In this document: positions 24,985 to 35,020 of the stretch, in pieces
Numbering within the stretch: the stretch's first letter is position 1
Layout of the letters: every line of letters starts with the position of its first letter
Source of the DNA: Heloderma charlesbogerti
Taxonomy: Eukaryota > Chordata > Lepidosauria > Squamata > Helodermatidae
Assembly: GCA_026122225.1 (NCBI GenBank)
Contig: JANEZZ010001866.1
Span: forward strand, 1,488,001 to 1,552,000
Direction of reading: 5' to 3'
DNA: 64,000 nt
Position numbers and translations under genes: made by a program
The notes under the pieces: generated by a model
What the model saw: the letters and a program-made list of their open reading frames with translations, nothing else
Databases searched by the model: none
Told to the model about the DNA's origin: nothing

Positions 24985-25330
24985 GTTTAATAATAATGAT
25001 TCATATAATGACATCGGTGTGCATGGCACCTTACAGAGCCCAAGAGGACTGGTCCCTGCTGCATGGAGCTTACAATCTACACAGGACATAACCGAGGAAG
25101 GGGAGGGAAGTGGAGGGAGGGGTTACATAGGGAGGCAATATGTTGTGGTTTCATTTGCATGTGCTTAGATTTATTGACAGGCTGAATTACAGGTGGGCAC
25201 GGGAACTAGCAGGTGATGCCCAAGGCTTCATGGGAAAGGTGGGTTTTGAGGAGAGCTTTGAAAGAAGTACCAGATGGCATCATACAGGTGTTCTTCATAG
25301 GTGGAACTGAAGGACAGGATATTAAAAATG
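24985..25330 (-). mobile_element. LINE 3' fragment, L3/CR1-like
   Basis: Reads taataataatgattcatata, tggcaccttacagagcccaa and ccctgctgcatggagcttac on the + strand. The complement is the gtaagctcc...gcagggacc style 3' end also seen at 23318. It ends shortly before the SELPLG splice acceptor. Confidence 0.5.
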
Positions 25331-25524
25331 ATGGATTAATTAATTAAAAGTAAGCCAGGATTTTAGGGATGGCGGTGGGGGGGCACAACACCCCCTGCTT
25401 CTGCCTTAAACGTACCGTCCCTTCTCCCTTCTCATACTTAACCTCCTGGCAGCTATTTTGAGATACAGGAGGAAGCACATGAGGAAGGGAACATGTGGGG
25501 TGAGACCTGTGGACAAATATTAAC

Positions 25525-25550
25525 GTGTGTCCCTTTCCCTCCAGGCACAA
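25525..25550 (+). promoter_or_regulatory. SELPLG: SELPLG coding-exon splice acceptor and start context
   Basis: A pyrimidine tract, tgtccctttccctccag, ends with AG at 25544. Six bases (gcacaa) then precede the ATG at 25551. Human SELPLG has the same design: a non-coding first exon and all coding sequence in exon 2. The acceptor lies downstream of two earlier in-frame potential starts, which argues for the ATG at 25551. The upstream non-coding exon was not located. Confidence 0.75.
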
Positions 25551-27848
25551 ATGGCTTCACGCTGGCTCTTGCTGTTGACAGTTCTCTTGAGCCTCCTCCT
25601 AGCTGCCAGTTACAAGCTCCCAACCCAAAATCTCCTTGGTCAAGATGGTGCCAGTCAGGAGGATGTGGGGGCCACCGATACTTCCACCACAGAATGGCCA
25701 TGGCTGGACGAGGAATCCACTCCATCCGCTGAGACTCTGGACAACTCCAGTGTTTCCACAGCAAACCTTGCTGGTGGGGAAGACATGGGGGCACACAGGG
25801 GCCCTGCCAAAATGGACGCTCTGCCAGCTGCCCCACAAAGGTGGGAGTGGAAGGTGACAGGAAATGGAGGCCATGAATCCCCTCAGTTACCCCGCAGAAA
25901 GAGGCAGGCTGCTGCGGAGAAACCCACGTCTGTGGGAATGGCTTCCAAAGGCAAAATCGCTGGACCTTCTTCTGATGTCCCAGCAGCTTCAAACACCCTT
26001 GAGAGGACGATCTCCCCAGACGTTGCTGCCACAGCAGTTGCCCACTTAAACGCCACAGAGCTCATGAGTGGACTGATCTCCAGTGAAACAATGGATGCCA
26101 AAGATGGACGCCATCTTGCTGCCAAAGCAGGCGCAGATGTGTTTCAAGGCTCTTCAGAAACAGGGAGTGTTTCACCGACCACTGAACAGTGGCCATGGCT
26201 GGATGATGTATCCTCTCCATCCTCTGAGACTTCTGTCGACCACGCTGATGTTTCCACGGTGACCCTGAGGCCTGGCTTCGACACTACTAGGCCTGGCGTC
26301 GGAGCGAAGGGAAAGGTTGCTTTTCCTCTCAGAACAGCTCCTGCTACTTCCACCACAGAATGGCCATGGCTGGACGAGGAATCCACTCCATCTGCTGAGA
26401 CTTCAGACAACTCCAGTGTTTCCACAGCAACCCTGAGCCATGGCGTCGATGCTGGCCTCAGAGCAAAGGGAAAGGCTAGTCTTCCTCACAAAACAGCCAC
26501 GGCTACTTCCACCACAGAATGGCCATGGCTGGACGAGGAATCCACTCCATCCGCTGAGACTCTGGACAACTCCAGTGTTTCCACAGCAAACCTTGCTGGT
26601 GGGGAAGACATGGGGGCACACAGGGGCCCTGCCAAAATGGACGCTCTGCCAGCTGCCCCACAAAGGTGGGAGTGGAAGGTGACAGGAAATGGAGGCCATG
26701 AATCCCCTCAGTTACCCCGCAGAAAGAGGCAGGCTGCTGCGGAGAAACCCACGTCTGTGGGAATGGCTTCCAAAGGCAAAATCGCTGGACCTTCTTCTGA
26801 TGTCCCAGCAGCTTCAAACACCCTTGAGAGGACGATCTCCCCAGACGTTGCTGCCACAGCAGTTGCCCACTTAAACGCCACAGAGCTCATGAGTGGACTG
26901 ATCTCCAGTGAAACAATGGATGCCAAAGATGGACGCCATCTTGCTGCCAAAGCAGGCGCAGATGTGTTTCAAGGCTCTTCAGAAACAGGGAGTGTTTCAC
27001 CGACCACTGAACAGTGGCCATGGCTGGATGATGTATCCTCTCCATCCTCTGAGACTTCTGTCGACCACGCTGATGTTTCCACGGTGACCCTGAGGCCTGG
27101 CTTCGACACTACTAGGCCTGGCGTCGGAGCGAAGGGAAAGGTTGCTTTTCCTCTCAGAACAGCTCCTGCTACTTCCACCACAGAATGGCCATGGCTGGAC
27201 GAGGAATCCACTCCATCTGCTGAGACTTCAGACAACTCCAGTGTTTCCACAGCAACCCTGAGCCATGGCGTCGATGCTGGCCTCAGAGCAAAGGGAAAGG
27301 CTAGTCTTCCTCACAAAACAGCCACGGCTACTTCCACCACAGAATGGCCATGGCTGGATGATGAATCCACTCCATCCTCTGAGCCTTCCGACAACTCCAG
27401 TGTTTCCACAGCAACCCCGAGGCATGGCTTTGGCATAGCTCGGCCTGTCCTCAGCAGAAAGGGAAAAGGTGGTTTTCCTCTCACAACAGCCGCGGCTACA
27501 ACCACCACTGCCCAGGCAACTCCTCCCTCAGGGGTATCTCCCAGCAGCACCACCCCCTTGGTTGGGCAGTGTTTGCTGGCCATCTTCCTCTTGGCCCTGG
27601 TCGCTGGCATCTTCATTGTGATCACAGCTGTGCTGGCCACCATGCTCTGGCACCAGAAACGGGCCTACAAAATGAACCAGCAGAACCACACAGAGATGGT
27701 GTGCATTTCGTCCTTGCTGGCTGCGGAAGAGGCGGAGGAGGCCGCTGGGAAGGGCTCCCGAGTTAAAAGGGTGAGGATGTTGCGGGAGAACGGATCGGAG
27801 GCAGAGATGGACAACTTGACTCTGAACAGTTTCTTACAGGAGCACTGA
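25551..27848 (+). CDS. SELPLG: SELPLG, P-selectin glycoprotein ligand 1 (PSGL-1) homologue
   Basis: A 765-residue type I membrane mucin encoded in one exon. Residues 1-20 are a hydrophobic signal peptide (MASRWLLLLTVLLSLLLAAS). The ectodomain is rich in Ser, Thr, Pro and Ala with NSS and NAT glycosylation sites. A furin-type RRKR-Q site occurs at 115-119 and again at 390-394. A membrane segment runs from about C674 to W700; the juxtamembrane Cys corresponds to the dimer-forming Cys of human PSGL-1. The cytoplasmic tail keeps the family-specific TEMVCISSLL (714-723) and the LTLNSF end. In mammals PSGL-1 is the leukocyte counter-receptor for P-, E- and L-selectin. It follows CORO1C in the same orientation, as in human. 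Oddities: about twice the human length because residues 44-318 are repeated as 319-593; no Tyr in the mature ectodomain; seven WPWLD(D/E) motifs. Identity rests on tail, membrane region and synteny, and is strong. Confidence 0.93.
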   Translation: MASRWLLLLTVLLSLLLAASYKLPTQNLLGQDGASQEDVGATDTSTTEWPWLDEESTPSAETLDNSSVSTANLAGGEDMGAHRGPAKMDALPAAPQRWEWKVTGNGGHESPQLPRRKRQAAAEKPTSVGMASKGKIAGPSSDVPAASNTLERTISPDVAATAVAHLNATELMSGLISSETMDAKDGRHLAAKAGADVFQGSSETGSVSPTTEQWPWLDDVSSPSSETSVDHADVSTVTLRPGFDTTRPGVGAKGKVAFPLRTAPATSTTEWPWLDEESTPSAETSDNSSVSTATLSHGVDAGLRAKGKASLPHKTATATSTTEWPWLDEESTPSAETLDNSSVSTANLAGGEDMGAHRGPAKMDALPAAPQRWEWKVTGNGGHESPQLPRRKRQAAAEKPTSVGMASKGKIAGPSSDVPAASNTLERTISPDVAATAVAHLNATELMSGLISSETMDAKDGRHLAAKAGADVFQGSSETGSVSPTTEQWPWLDDVSSPSSETSVDHADVSTVTLRPGFDTTRPGVGAKGKVAFPLRTAPATSTTEWPWLDEESTPSAETSDNSSVSTATLSHGVDAGLRAKGKASLPHKTATATSTTEWPWLDDESTPSSEPSDNSSVSTATPRHGFGIARPVLSRKGKGGFPLTTAAATTTTAQATPPSGVSPSSTTPLVGQCLLAIFLLALVAGIFIVITAVLATMLWHQKRAYKMNQQNHTEMVCISSLLAAEEAEEAAGKGSRVKRVRMLRENGSEAEMDNLTLNSFLQEH
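25680..26504 (+). repeat. SELPLG: SELPLG 825-bp tandem duplication, unit 1
   Basis: 275 codons (residues 44-318). The second unit translates identically over its whole length, and even the antisense frames agree, so nucleotide identity must be close to 100%. Each unit holds three WPWLD motifs, one RRKRQ site and one LNATE glycosylation site. Confidence 0.92.
26505..27329 (+). repeat. SELPLG: SELPLG 825-bp tandem duplication, unit 2
   Basis: The second copy of the in-frame unit (residues 319-593). It is followed by the start of a third, diverged unit in which the motif is WPWLDDESTPSSE (W599). The reading frame is preserved because 825 is a multiple of 3. Confidence 0.92.
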
Positions 27849-28400
27849 CTCACACTCTCGTCCTCCGCCTCGGGCTTCTCTCTGGCCCGCTCAGATGGTC
27901 TCTTTCTAGAACCTCCAAATGAGTGTCTAATTCAAAGCACCTTTGTGTAGAACACGGTCCGTTCCAGCATTATGTTTAAAATACATCCACATTATATCTA
28001 ATTGGCAGCACCGCTGCACAGGGAAAGGCATAATTCTGTAGCCTGTCTAAATTAATGAACAAATTGACATCTTTTCTCTCATTTTGCGTTATTTGGTTTG
28101 CTCGCCATGGGGAAGGAGCTGTGTAGAGCAGCTGGGTCCTTCCCTACCCTGCCCTCCGCCACTGAAAATCTTGTTCAACCACCCCTCTGACTCCTGAAGG
28201 TTTCAGCAGCCTTAGCCCATGCCCTTTCAGGTCTCTTTTTTAAAAAAAAACCATCATGCCTAGAACATTGCTTTTAAAACAACAATGAAAAGTCGGATTC
28301 CCCCAAGATCAGACACAGCCCAAGAAGTTGTATGTAACCAAAAACATTAGATTTGTCAGCAAATCGGATTGCAGACAAGGAAATAAACAGGACAAAATGG
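27849..28400 (+). other. SELPLG: SELPLG 3' UTR (inferred)
   Basis: Sequence from the stop to just after the first AATAAA (28382-28387). It contains no recognised repeat. A further AATAAA lies at 29025-29030, beyond an M2 MITE, and may be an alternative site. Confidence 0.5.
28382..28387 (+). terminator. SELPLG: Candidate SELPLG polyadenylation signal AATAAA
   Basis: This is the first canonical AATAAA downstream of the SELPLG stop, 534 bases after it. It is immediately followed by the M2 MITE at 28408. Confidence 0.5.
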
Positions 28401-28407
28401 TTCTAAC

Positions 28408-28619
28408 CAGTGGACGCTGGTGGCTCCCATGTCAGTGGGGCGGTAAATCTGCTCTAGGTTTCAGGCAGAACCAGTCAGAACTCTGAAGGAGCCATCCAAG
28501 GTGTGGAGCATGATGAAGATGCAGAGCACCTTGGATAGCTAGCTCCTTTAGGGTTCTGACTGAAACCTGGAGTGGATTCACTGCTCCATTAACGTCGGAG
28601 CCACCACCAGGCTCCCCTG
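28408..28619. mobile_element. hAT-type MITE, family M2 (about 212 bp)
   Basis: The left end CAGTGGACGCTGGTGGCTCC with atgtcagtggggcgg is answered by a right half that is its complement (attaacgtcggagccaccac and ending CCCCTG). It has a larger loop region than the 63656 copy. No clean 8-bp target duplication was found at these exact limits. Confidence 0.75.
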
Positions 28620-28639
28620 GTAATGGCTTTATATCTCTG

Positions 28640-29860
28640 TCCTAGGTGATATAGTCGGCAGGTAGGTTATACCTTATGTGGCTGCAGGGGATCCATAATG
28701 GTAGGCAGTCGGTTTGAGTCCAAATCAAAAGTCTCTCAGCACAAGATGCAATGTGGAATCCAGGAAAGAGAATCTATTCTAATTCCAGCTGAGGACCCCT
28801 TATCGAAAGACTCCTGGTGCTTCCAGGCCGAGGGGTCCCGGCGCTAAGTAGTCAGAAGGCACTGTGCAGCTGTTCTGTCCTTCCATCTTTAGAAGATGTT
28901 TCACGGTAAGAAAAACGATAGGAGAAGCAGTGGAAAAATATGGGAGGGTTACAAATGGACGATGGTGATATCTCGATCACACACACAAACATGAAATGCT
29001 GAGAATGAAGCAGGATGATTGCACAATAAAAGCCTCATCTGGAAGTACTCCAAGCTGTCTATGTATAGAAACTTGCCTGCAGACCTGACCCCACATGGCG
29101 TGATGTGCTTTAGGGAGGGCCCCACGCTTTAGGGTCTAGCGCTGTGCATGTTTCTGGTGAAAAACAAAGGTCAACCAACTGTAGTAACTTTTATCCCCGG
29201 AGGGACAAACGGAGGGAGGCCGCGTCACTTGGATACAGACACGGAGATTATGTATATAACCCTTTTCTGTTTAATCTAATGTATTCCCTAAGTCTTCTTG
29301 ATACCTATGAAATACTAAATACTAGAAACGTGAGCCCTTTAAAACAAATTAAAGCCGAACTTCCCAGGAAGCTGAATTCTTTGCCCAGGGCCAGATTTGC
29401 GTGTGTTCTGTGCTCCAGTGTCATTCCAGCAAATTCATACAACTTGAATATATCCAACTGGGACAGGACAACCTGTCAAGGCCCATGGTAGGGGCACATT
29501 TCATGTGGCCACTCAATGAACCAGCAAGCAATATTTTGCAGAGAGAGGCTTTCAGAGGGGGAAAAAAAGTGTTCGCCAAATTCTGCTCTCTGCTTTGCTA
29601 TTGCCCCCAAATCTACTCCTTCATTCTTTTAAAATTTCAGTTATAAATTGGACAGTTAAACATACAGAAGGGCAAAGATGTAGGCTTGCATTTTTTTCCA
29701 AAGGAACAGTGAAATCAACAGGGCTGGCCCTATCGTAAAGCAGAGTGAGGCGGCCGCTTTGGGCAGTGGATGCTGGGAGCCAGCCCTGGAAATCTAGAGA
29801 AAGCTGGGCCAATTTGGCATCCCCCGCCCCCGTTGTGTTTACAGCCTCATATTTGGTTGG
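28640..29860. other. Unassigned intergenic sequence
   Basis: There is no recognisable exon or repeat apart from the AATAAA at 29025. A 115-codon open frame at 29144-29491 has no motif I can identify. Confidence 0.45.
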
Positions 29861-29869
29861 ATTGGTAAA

Positions 29870-29926
<57 letters not shown>

Positions 29927-29927
29927 C
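29870..29927. repeat. Compound (TG)n(AG)n microsatellite
   Basis: About 14 TG units pass directly into about 13 AG units. Confidence 0.95.
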
Positions 29928-30495
29928 GCTTTCTGATCTTGGGATAATTTGGGAAGGGAGTTCCCGAAAGCAATGCATATTCAACGTGATTAAATATCTT
30001 GAAATATACAAGTGGTTGTACATTAGCATCCGGCTGGCCACTGTTGGAAGCAGGCTACTAGACTAGGCCGACCATGGGTCAGATCCAGTTGAGGCCATTC
30101 TTATGAGCTCCCTCATTCCCTGCTGGCCGAACAGGATGTGCTCCTTGTGGGCGGCTTGGCTTGGTGCTTGCTCACATCTCCATTCTGGGCTTTCTGTTCT
30201 CTGTCCAACTCTTGGTACAGAACTGGAAGGGGAACAAGGAGGTGAGCAACGAAGAAGCCCCAACCGCACTGGAACCTGGGGGCAGAAATGAAACCGGGGT
30301 CTTGCCTTGCTGGCGGAGTAAAATGAATGAGCGGCCTTCTCCATCTGGCCATCACGGTCTCTCCTTCCCTTTGTCTCCCACACCCTTTCTTGTCTCCACT
30401 CTCTGCTGCTGCTGTTCTTTGCCTTGTCTCCTTTTCAGAGGAAGGTGCCTTCTACCAGGTCGGTTCATTTGTCCATCTAGTCCGGTATTATCTCT

Positions 30496-30578
30496 CCAGC
30501 CTTCCCCAACCTGGTGCCCTCCAGATGTGTTGGACTACAATCCCCAGAATCCCCCAGCCAGCTCTGACTGGCCGGGGT
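30496..30578. mobile_element. Left half of a P2 palindromic MITE
   Basis: Reads ccagccttccccaacctggt, then ccctccagatgtgttggact and acaatccccagaatccccc. This is the canonical P2 left half. The right half is absent. Confidence 0.75.
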
Positions 30579-31206
30579 TCTGCTACTGAATTGCCGTACC
30601 CTTCCCTCCCCTTCCTCCTCCTCAGTGTTCTTCTGTTCCCTTCTTGTCTTTCCTCCCCTGTTTTTTGTTATCGCTTTTCTCTTTTCCTTCCTCGCGTGCT
30701 GTAGCCTCATCACGGGTTCTGTCTGCTTGCAGCGATGGCAGCTACGGAGCCCTCCACGTCGCTTCCTCAGACGGCCTCTGAGAAGGCAGCGCTCGGGTCG
30801 GGGCCTGGTGCATCGCCAAGGTTACTGATGCGTCTGTTCGTCTGTTGATCGACCGCACTTTTAAACTGCCCGGCAGGCACAACGCAGTGCAAGCATGAAA
30901 ACAAAACAAAACAGAAATTACAAACAGCGCAGAATAGAAACCTAGGCAAAACCAGCAGCAAAGAATAAAGCCATCACGACGTCATCAAGCCAAATTAAAA
31001 CCACCCGCAGAAGGGAGTACTACAAGCACTAGTCTAGAACCCGTCCTGAAGATGTGATGTCATTCGCTTCAGTTATGGGTGGAAGGGGAGCAGAAGAAGA
31101 ACTCTGCTGGATCAGACGAAAGGCCCAGTCATCCTGTTTCCTGCTGCAACCGCCCAGACGCCTCTGGGAGACCGACAGGCCTACAGGGAGCAGCACTCTC
31201 CCACAG

Positions 31207-31730
31207 TTGCACCCAAGGCCCGCGCCACGGGTCTGCCTAGTTGGGCACTTGCCGGGGCCCCCACCCCTGCAGGGCCCACTGACGAGAGCCCCTGGAGCCG
31301 CTCCTCCTCTCCCCCGTTGCAACCTGCTTCTCCACCCGCCTCTCGCTCTGGCCCAGGGAGCAGTGCTGGTGAGGAGGAGCAGCAGCAGATGCCGCGGCCT
31401 CCTTGCGCGCTGCTTCCCTGCCAGCCAGCGGCAGCCGCGCCGGGAGAGAGGGGCAGCAGCAACAGGAGCGAGTGAGGCGGCGGGGAGGAGGTGGACCCCC
31501 GAGGGAGGGGCCGTCCTGCGCCTTCAGGCTGCGAGTGGCCCCCAAAGGGCCCTCAGCGGGCCTGGCGTTAATTCAGCGCTTAATTTCTCAAGAAAGGAAA
31601 CGGGCCTGACGCAAGCGCCATTAGCGTTCACGCACACGGAGACTGGCTGGGATGGGGAATATTATGGGACATCTGTCAACACAAGTATGAAACAATACTC
31701 TAGAAAACGCTGCTCCTACTCTGGATACAC
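31207..31730 (+). mobile_element. GC-rich element, copy 1 (left of L2 insertion)
   Basis: Shares cctctcgctctggcccag (about 31340), a GTTGCAACC segment and the tagttgggcacttgccgggg start with five other blocks in the window. It also shares an outer part (ggcgttaattcagcgcttaa and tatgaaacaatactctagaa) with copy 2 at 37335 in opposite orientation. The long open frame in this copy is a by-product of high GC content and is not taken as a gene. Confidence 0.75.
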
Positions 31731-32048
31731 TATTTTATTTATTTATTGAAAACATTTGTATCCCGCCCAATGTCATTAAGCTCCCAGGGCGGTGTACAGA
31801 TAAGATCAATTTAATCAGGATAAAACTGCTCTGTATTGTATAAAACAATAAATAATTTAAACAGCTAAAAGCATATTAAACCTTTAAACAAGCTAATACC
31901 AATTAAAGTCTGAAGCAATAAAGCAGTTAAAACAGCGTGCTACTCTAGGGAATGCATGTAGCCCTCAGAGGCTCTGCTGAAAAGCCCTGCTTGCACTGGG
32001 TGCCGAAAGGAGACCGACGAGCGCGTCAGTCAGGCCTCCCAGGGCCTC
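31731..32048 (-). mobile_element. L2-type LINE tail inserted in GC-rich copy 1
   Basis: Starts tattttatttatttattg, then tatcccgcccaatgtcatta and agggcggtgtacagataaga, the 3' end of the local L2 family in minus orientation. The sequence on either side joins up with copy 2 when this block is removed. Confidence 0.8.
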
Positions 32049-32110
32049 TTGCACGAGCCAAGATGTCAGCCACAACGTTAGGTTAGGGGCTCGTTTACTT
32101 GCTCATCTTC
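32049..32110 (+). mobile_element. GC-rich element, copy 1 (right of L2 insertion)
   Basis: Reads cttgcacgagccaagatgtc and tcgtttacttgctcatcttc, which pairs with the complement of 37335-37405 (gaagatgagcaagtaaatga). Confidence 0.75.
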
Positions 32111-33520
32111 TGACGTGATGCACACTTGAGAGCCCTCCAAAACCCGGCACTAGCACTAGTTGTACTCCCCCAATAATTGATATAATGCAGAGGTAGGCTT
32201 CCTCTGAAGCTGGAGGTTTTGCTTAGCTATCACGCTTCTGTTGCTTGTCCTTCAAGAGGAAGGAGGAGAAAGGAGAGAGCTGTGACTGGTGTCCACACAC
32301 CTCTCAAAGCCGTTTTGAGTGTGCAAGGAGATCTCAGCTTCCCAGGATCAGCAGTTTTTTGGAAGCGGACCCTCAACCACAGGCGCAAGTCAATTTTTGT
32401 TGGTTGCTCTTTTCTTTCCTGCTTGCGTTCTCGGCAGCGTCAGCAGAGGAAGGGCCGTCTTTCGGCAGCTTGCAACGGAAGTGAGTTGAGTCACAGAGAC
32501 CTTTATCTGATGAGAAACTGGAAAGGAAACAAATAGCTCAAACCAGCGCACAGGAACATCTCCAGGGCTTGTGGTTGAGCACCCAGGGCCTGGTTCTGTG
32601 TCTGTGAAAGCCCCACCCCTTGGCAGCAGCATCTCCATCGCTTTCTATCAGGAGGGCCATGAGGCAAAAAGGCCCCTTGGATTCTGTTTGTTTCTTAAGC
32701 CCACCCCAAAGCACACACACCATCACGCTCCTTTGATCTCCATGTCCACGAGCTTTCTGTACAAATTACTGCTTCTTCTGAGCCAAGGAAATTCTGCAAC
32801 CAGAATGATTCATAATGCCAGAAAATTTGCAGTACTGAAGCTTGCAGCTCATGTTCTTAGGTTTCTTGAAGAGTCCTGATTTTTTTTTTTCTGGGTGAAA
32901 ACTGGAGGGAACTGATGGGAACAAAATCTGTCAAGGTTTGAGGATACAGGAGTTTTGAAGGCAAGGTTCCCAATACCATCAGTGGTAAAGAAAATGTTAG
33001 TTTTTAAGATCCCACAGCACTCTGGTTTTTAGCTAAAGCAATAAACCAGCCCGGGGAGGGGGGTTGTCAGTTGCCAAACAGGAGGGCAGAAGGGGGCACC
33101 GGTTTGCTTAAAATTAGTCTCTGCTAATTTATGTGTATAGGATAAAATCCAACATAAGCCCTGCTTAAAGCAGACCCACTGAAGTCACGAGTCCCATTCA
33201 TTGCAACAGGTCTACTCTATAGACCCTATATTGACCCTCTATAGATGCAAGCTTAGAAATAATTATTGTAATTTAAATAGAACTACATCTCACCCTAGTG
33301 GGGGGAACGGTGTGACCTGTGTGCCTTGCTCAGTCTGCTGTCCGGGGGCTGTTGAGGGGCAGCTTCAAGGCCCTTTTGCTCTCCCTTTGGATGGTTCTTT
33401 ATCTTCAAACTGGCCTTGGGCTGGACAGACGTTTAAATAAAACACACCTTCAAAATACAGGACAGTCCTCTGACCGCCCTTCAAACAGAGGACCGGCTTC
33501 TGTGAAAGAGGACACAGGGC
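32111..33520. other. Unassigned intergenic sequence
   Basis: No gene or repeat identified with confidence. Confidence 0.4.
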
Positions 33521-33526
33521 CACCCT

Positions 33527-33594
33527 ACAGCCTTTCCCAACCTGGTGTCCTCCAGATGTGTTGGACTGCAACTCCCATGATTCCCAGCCAGCAG
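33527..33594. mobile_element. Left half of a P2 palindromic MITE
   Basis: Reads cagcctttcccaacctggtg, tcctccagatgtgttggact and gcaactcccatgattccc. The right half is absent. Confidence 0.7.
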
Positions 33595-34094
33595 GGGATA
33601 ACTGCAATGAACCATTTCCCCGGTTCTTTTTTCCAGGGGAGAGGCAAAACAGAGCTGTGTTGCCAAGCCCACGCCACTGATCAGTGGGACCGGGGCTTGC
33701 AGGGTTGAGGCACTGGGACGTTTTGATCCGCAGGGCCACCTGCTGATGTCATCTGCTGGCCCCTTCAGGTTTCCTGTTCCTCTGAACATATCTACTGCAA
33801 ATCTCTCAGTAGCTGCAGGGAAATGGATTTTCCCAGCAACAATACCTCACTGTGAGCTGTCCCTGTTGTAAAGCAAAGAATTTTGGGGTGGCTTGGTCTC
33901 AAATGGGGATTTAAGACCCATTTGCTTTACCAGAGACTTGCTCCAGGTGGAGGTGAAAGCTGCCAGAGCTGGTTTGTTGATCTGGATTGGCAGCGCTGCC
34001 AGCGCTTTCGGACCCTCCGTGGGGATGTGGCTGTGGGACTGTCATGAGGAGTGCCTGCACTCCCAAATTTACCACCACATCACTGCTAGTGCTA

Positions 34095-34290
34095 CTGGAG
34101 ATCGGGAAGGGCCACTGCTGAGTGGAAAAGCACCCGCTTTCCACGCAGGAGGTCCCCGGTTCGAACCCTGGCATTTCCAGATCAAGTTGGGGGAGGCTCT
34201 GGTCTGAAACTGGGGAGAGCGGCGGGCAGCCAGTGTAGCGCCTAAGGAGACGACTTAGTGCAAGGCAGCTTCTTACGTCCTTTTAGCACC
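34095..34290 (+). mobile_element. tRNA-derived SINE type 1
   Basis: A-box-like tgctgagtgg near 34118, and a perfect B box ggttcgaaccc at 34158-34168. The body ends tagtgcaaggcagcttctta, matching the end of the copy at 10622. Confidence 0.8.
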
Positions 34291-34679
34291 CCTCAACTTA
34301 AAAACAAACAGCCACTTGGTTCCTCCCCATGGCACCGTCATGAACCACATTAATGCAGTGATCATTTGATGCTCATCTATAAATAGTGATGCTGCTCATT
34401 GCCCACAAGAGGGAGCTCAGAAACCAGGAGCATTGCAAGCGCAAGAACCCTGGAACCTTTCCTGTGGCACTGAGTTTTGAATCTTCAAACCCAGTGTGCA
34501 CGGGTGTGTGTGTGCGCGCGCGCATGGCTGCCGAGCTCTCAATATGCCCGATTTTGGCCTTTGGTGGTGCCCAGAAACTGGGCCAAATACTCCACTTCTG
34601 TTGTCTGATTGTGGTGGGGTTTTACTTCTTTTTATTCTTGTTTCATGATTGTATTTCATTGGATTTTATAGTACATGTT

Positions 34680-34745
34680 TATTGTTCACTGCCCTGACAT
34701 CTTTTCATGAAGGGCAGTTTATAAAGATCCCAATAAATGCATAAA
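34680..34745 (+). mobile_element. L2-type LINE 3' terminus
   Basis: Reads gttcactgccctgacatctt and agggcagtttataaagatcc then caataaatgcataaa, the short 3' end of the local L2 family. Confidence 0.5.
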
Positions 34746-34815
34746 GAATGACTCCTGGAAGTAGGGAGATGCCAGGAAATAAACTTGGAACCTTCTCCGT
34801 GCAAAGCAGGTGGGC
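34746..34815 (-). mobile_element. tRNA-derived SINE type 1, partial
   Basis: The complement reads cctgctttgcacggagaagg then ttccaagtttatttcctggc, corresponding to the anticodon-to-B-box region of the SINE at 10622. Confidence 0.5.
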
Positions 34816-34890
34816 GTCCGCTGAGCTGGCCTGGCCCACCTCCTGGGTCTTCTACCCTCCCACATCCTGGGAAGTTTCTGAGGTGGGATA

Positions 34891-35020
34891 CAGCAGCCTT
34901 CCTAAGCTTGGCGCCCTCCAGATGCTTTGGACTTCAACTTCCCTCAGCCCCAGTCAGCATGGCCAATGGTCACGACAGCTAGGGGTTGTCATCCAAAACC
35001 TCTAGGCTTGGGAAGGGTGG
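34891..35020. mobile_element. Palindromic hAT-type MITE, subfamily P2
   Basis: Left end cagccttcctaagcttggcg with ccctccagatgctttggact; right half gggttgtcatccaaaacctc with aggcttgggaaggg. Both halves are present. Confidence 0.75.

Noticed and set aside
25599..27853. Many antisense frames across SELPLG
   Set aside because: They are shadows of the repeated, stop-poor coding strand and duplicate with it.
31054..31749. 231-codon open frame with similarity to a 269-codon frame at 37106-37915
   Set aside because: The similarity is explained by the two inverted copies of a GC-rich repeat. Other copies (40450, 46683, 48034, 49315) have frameshifts and stops at the same place, so there is no sign of coding selection.
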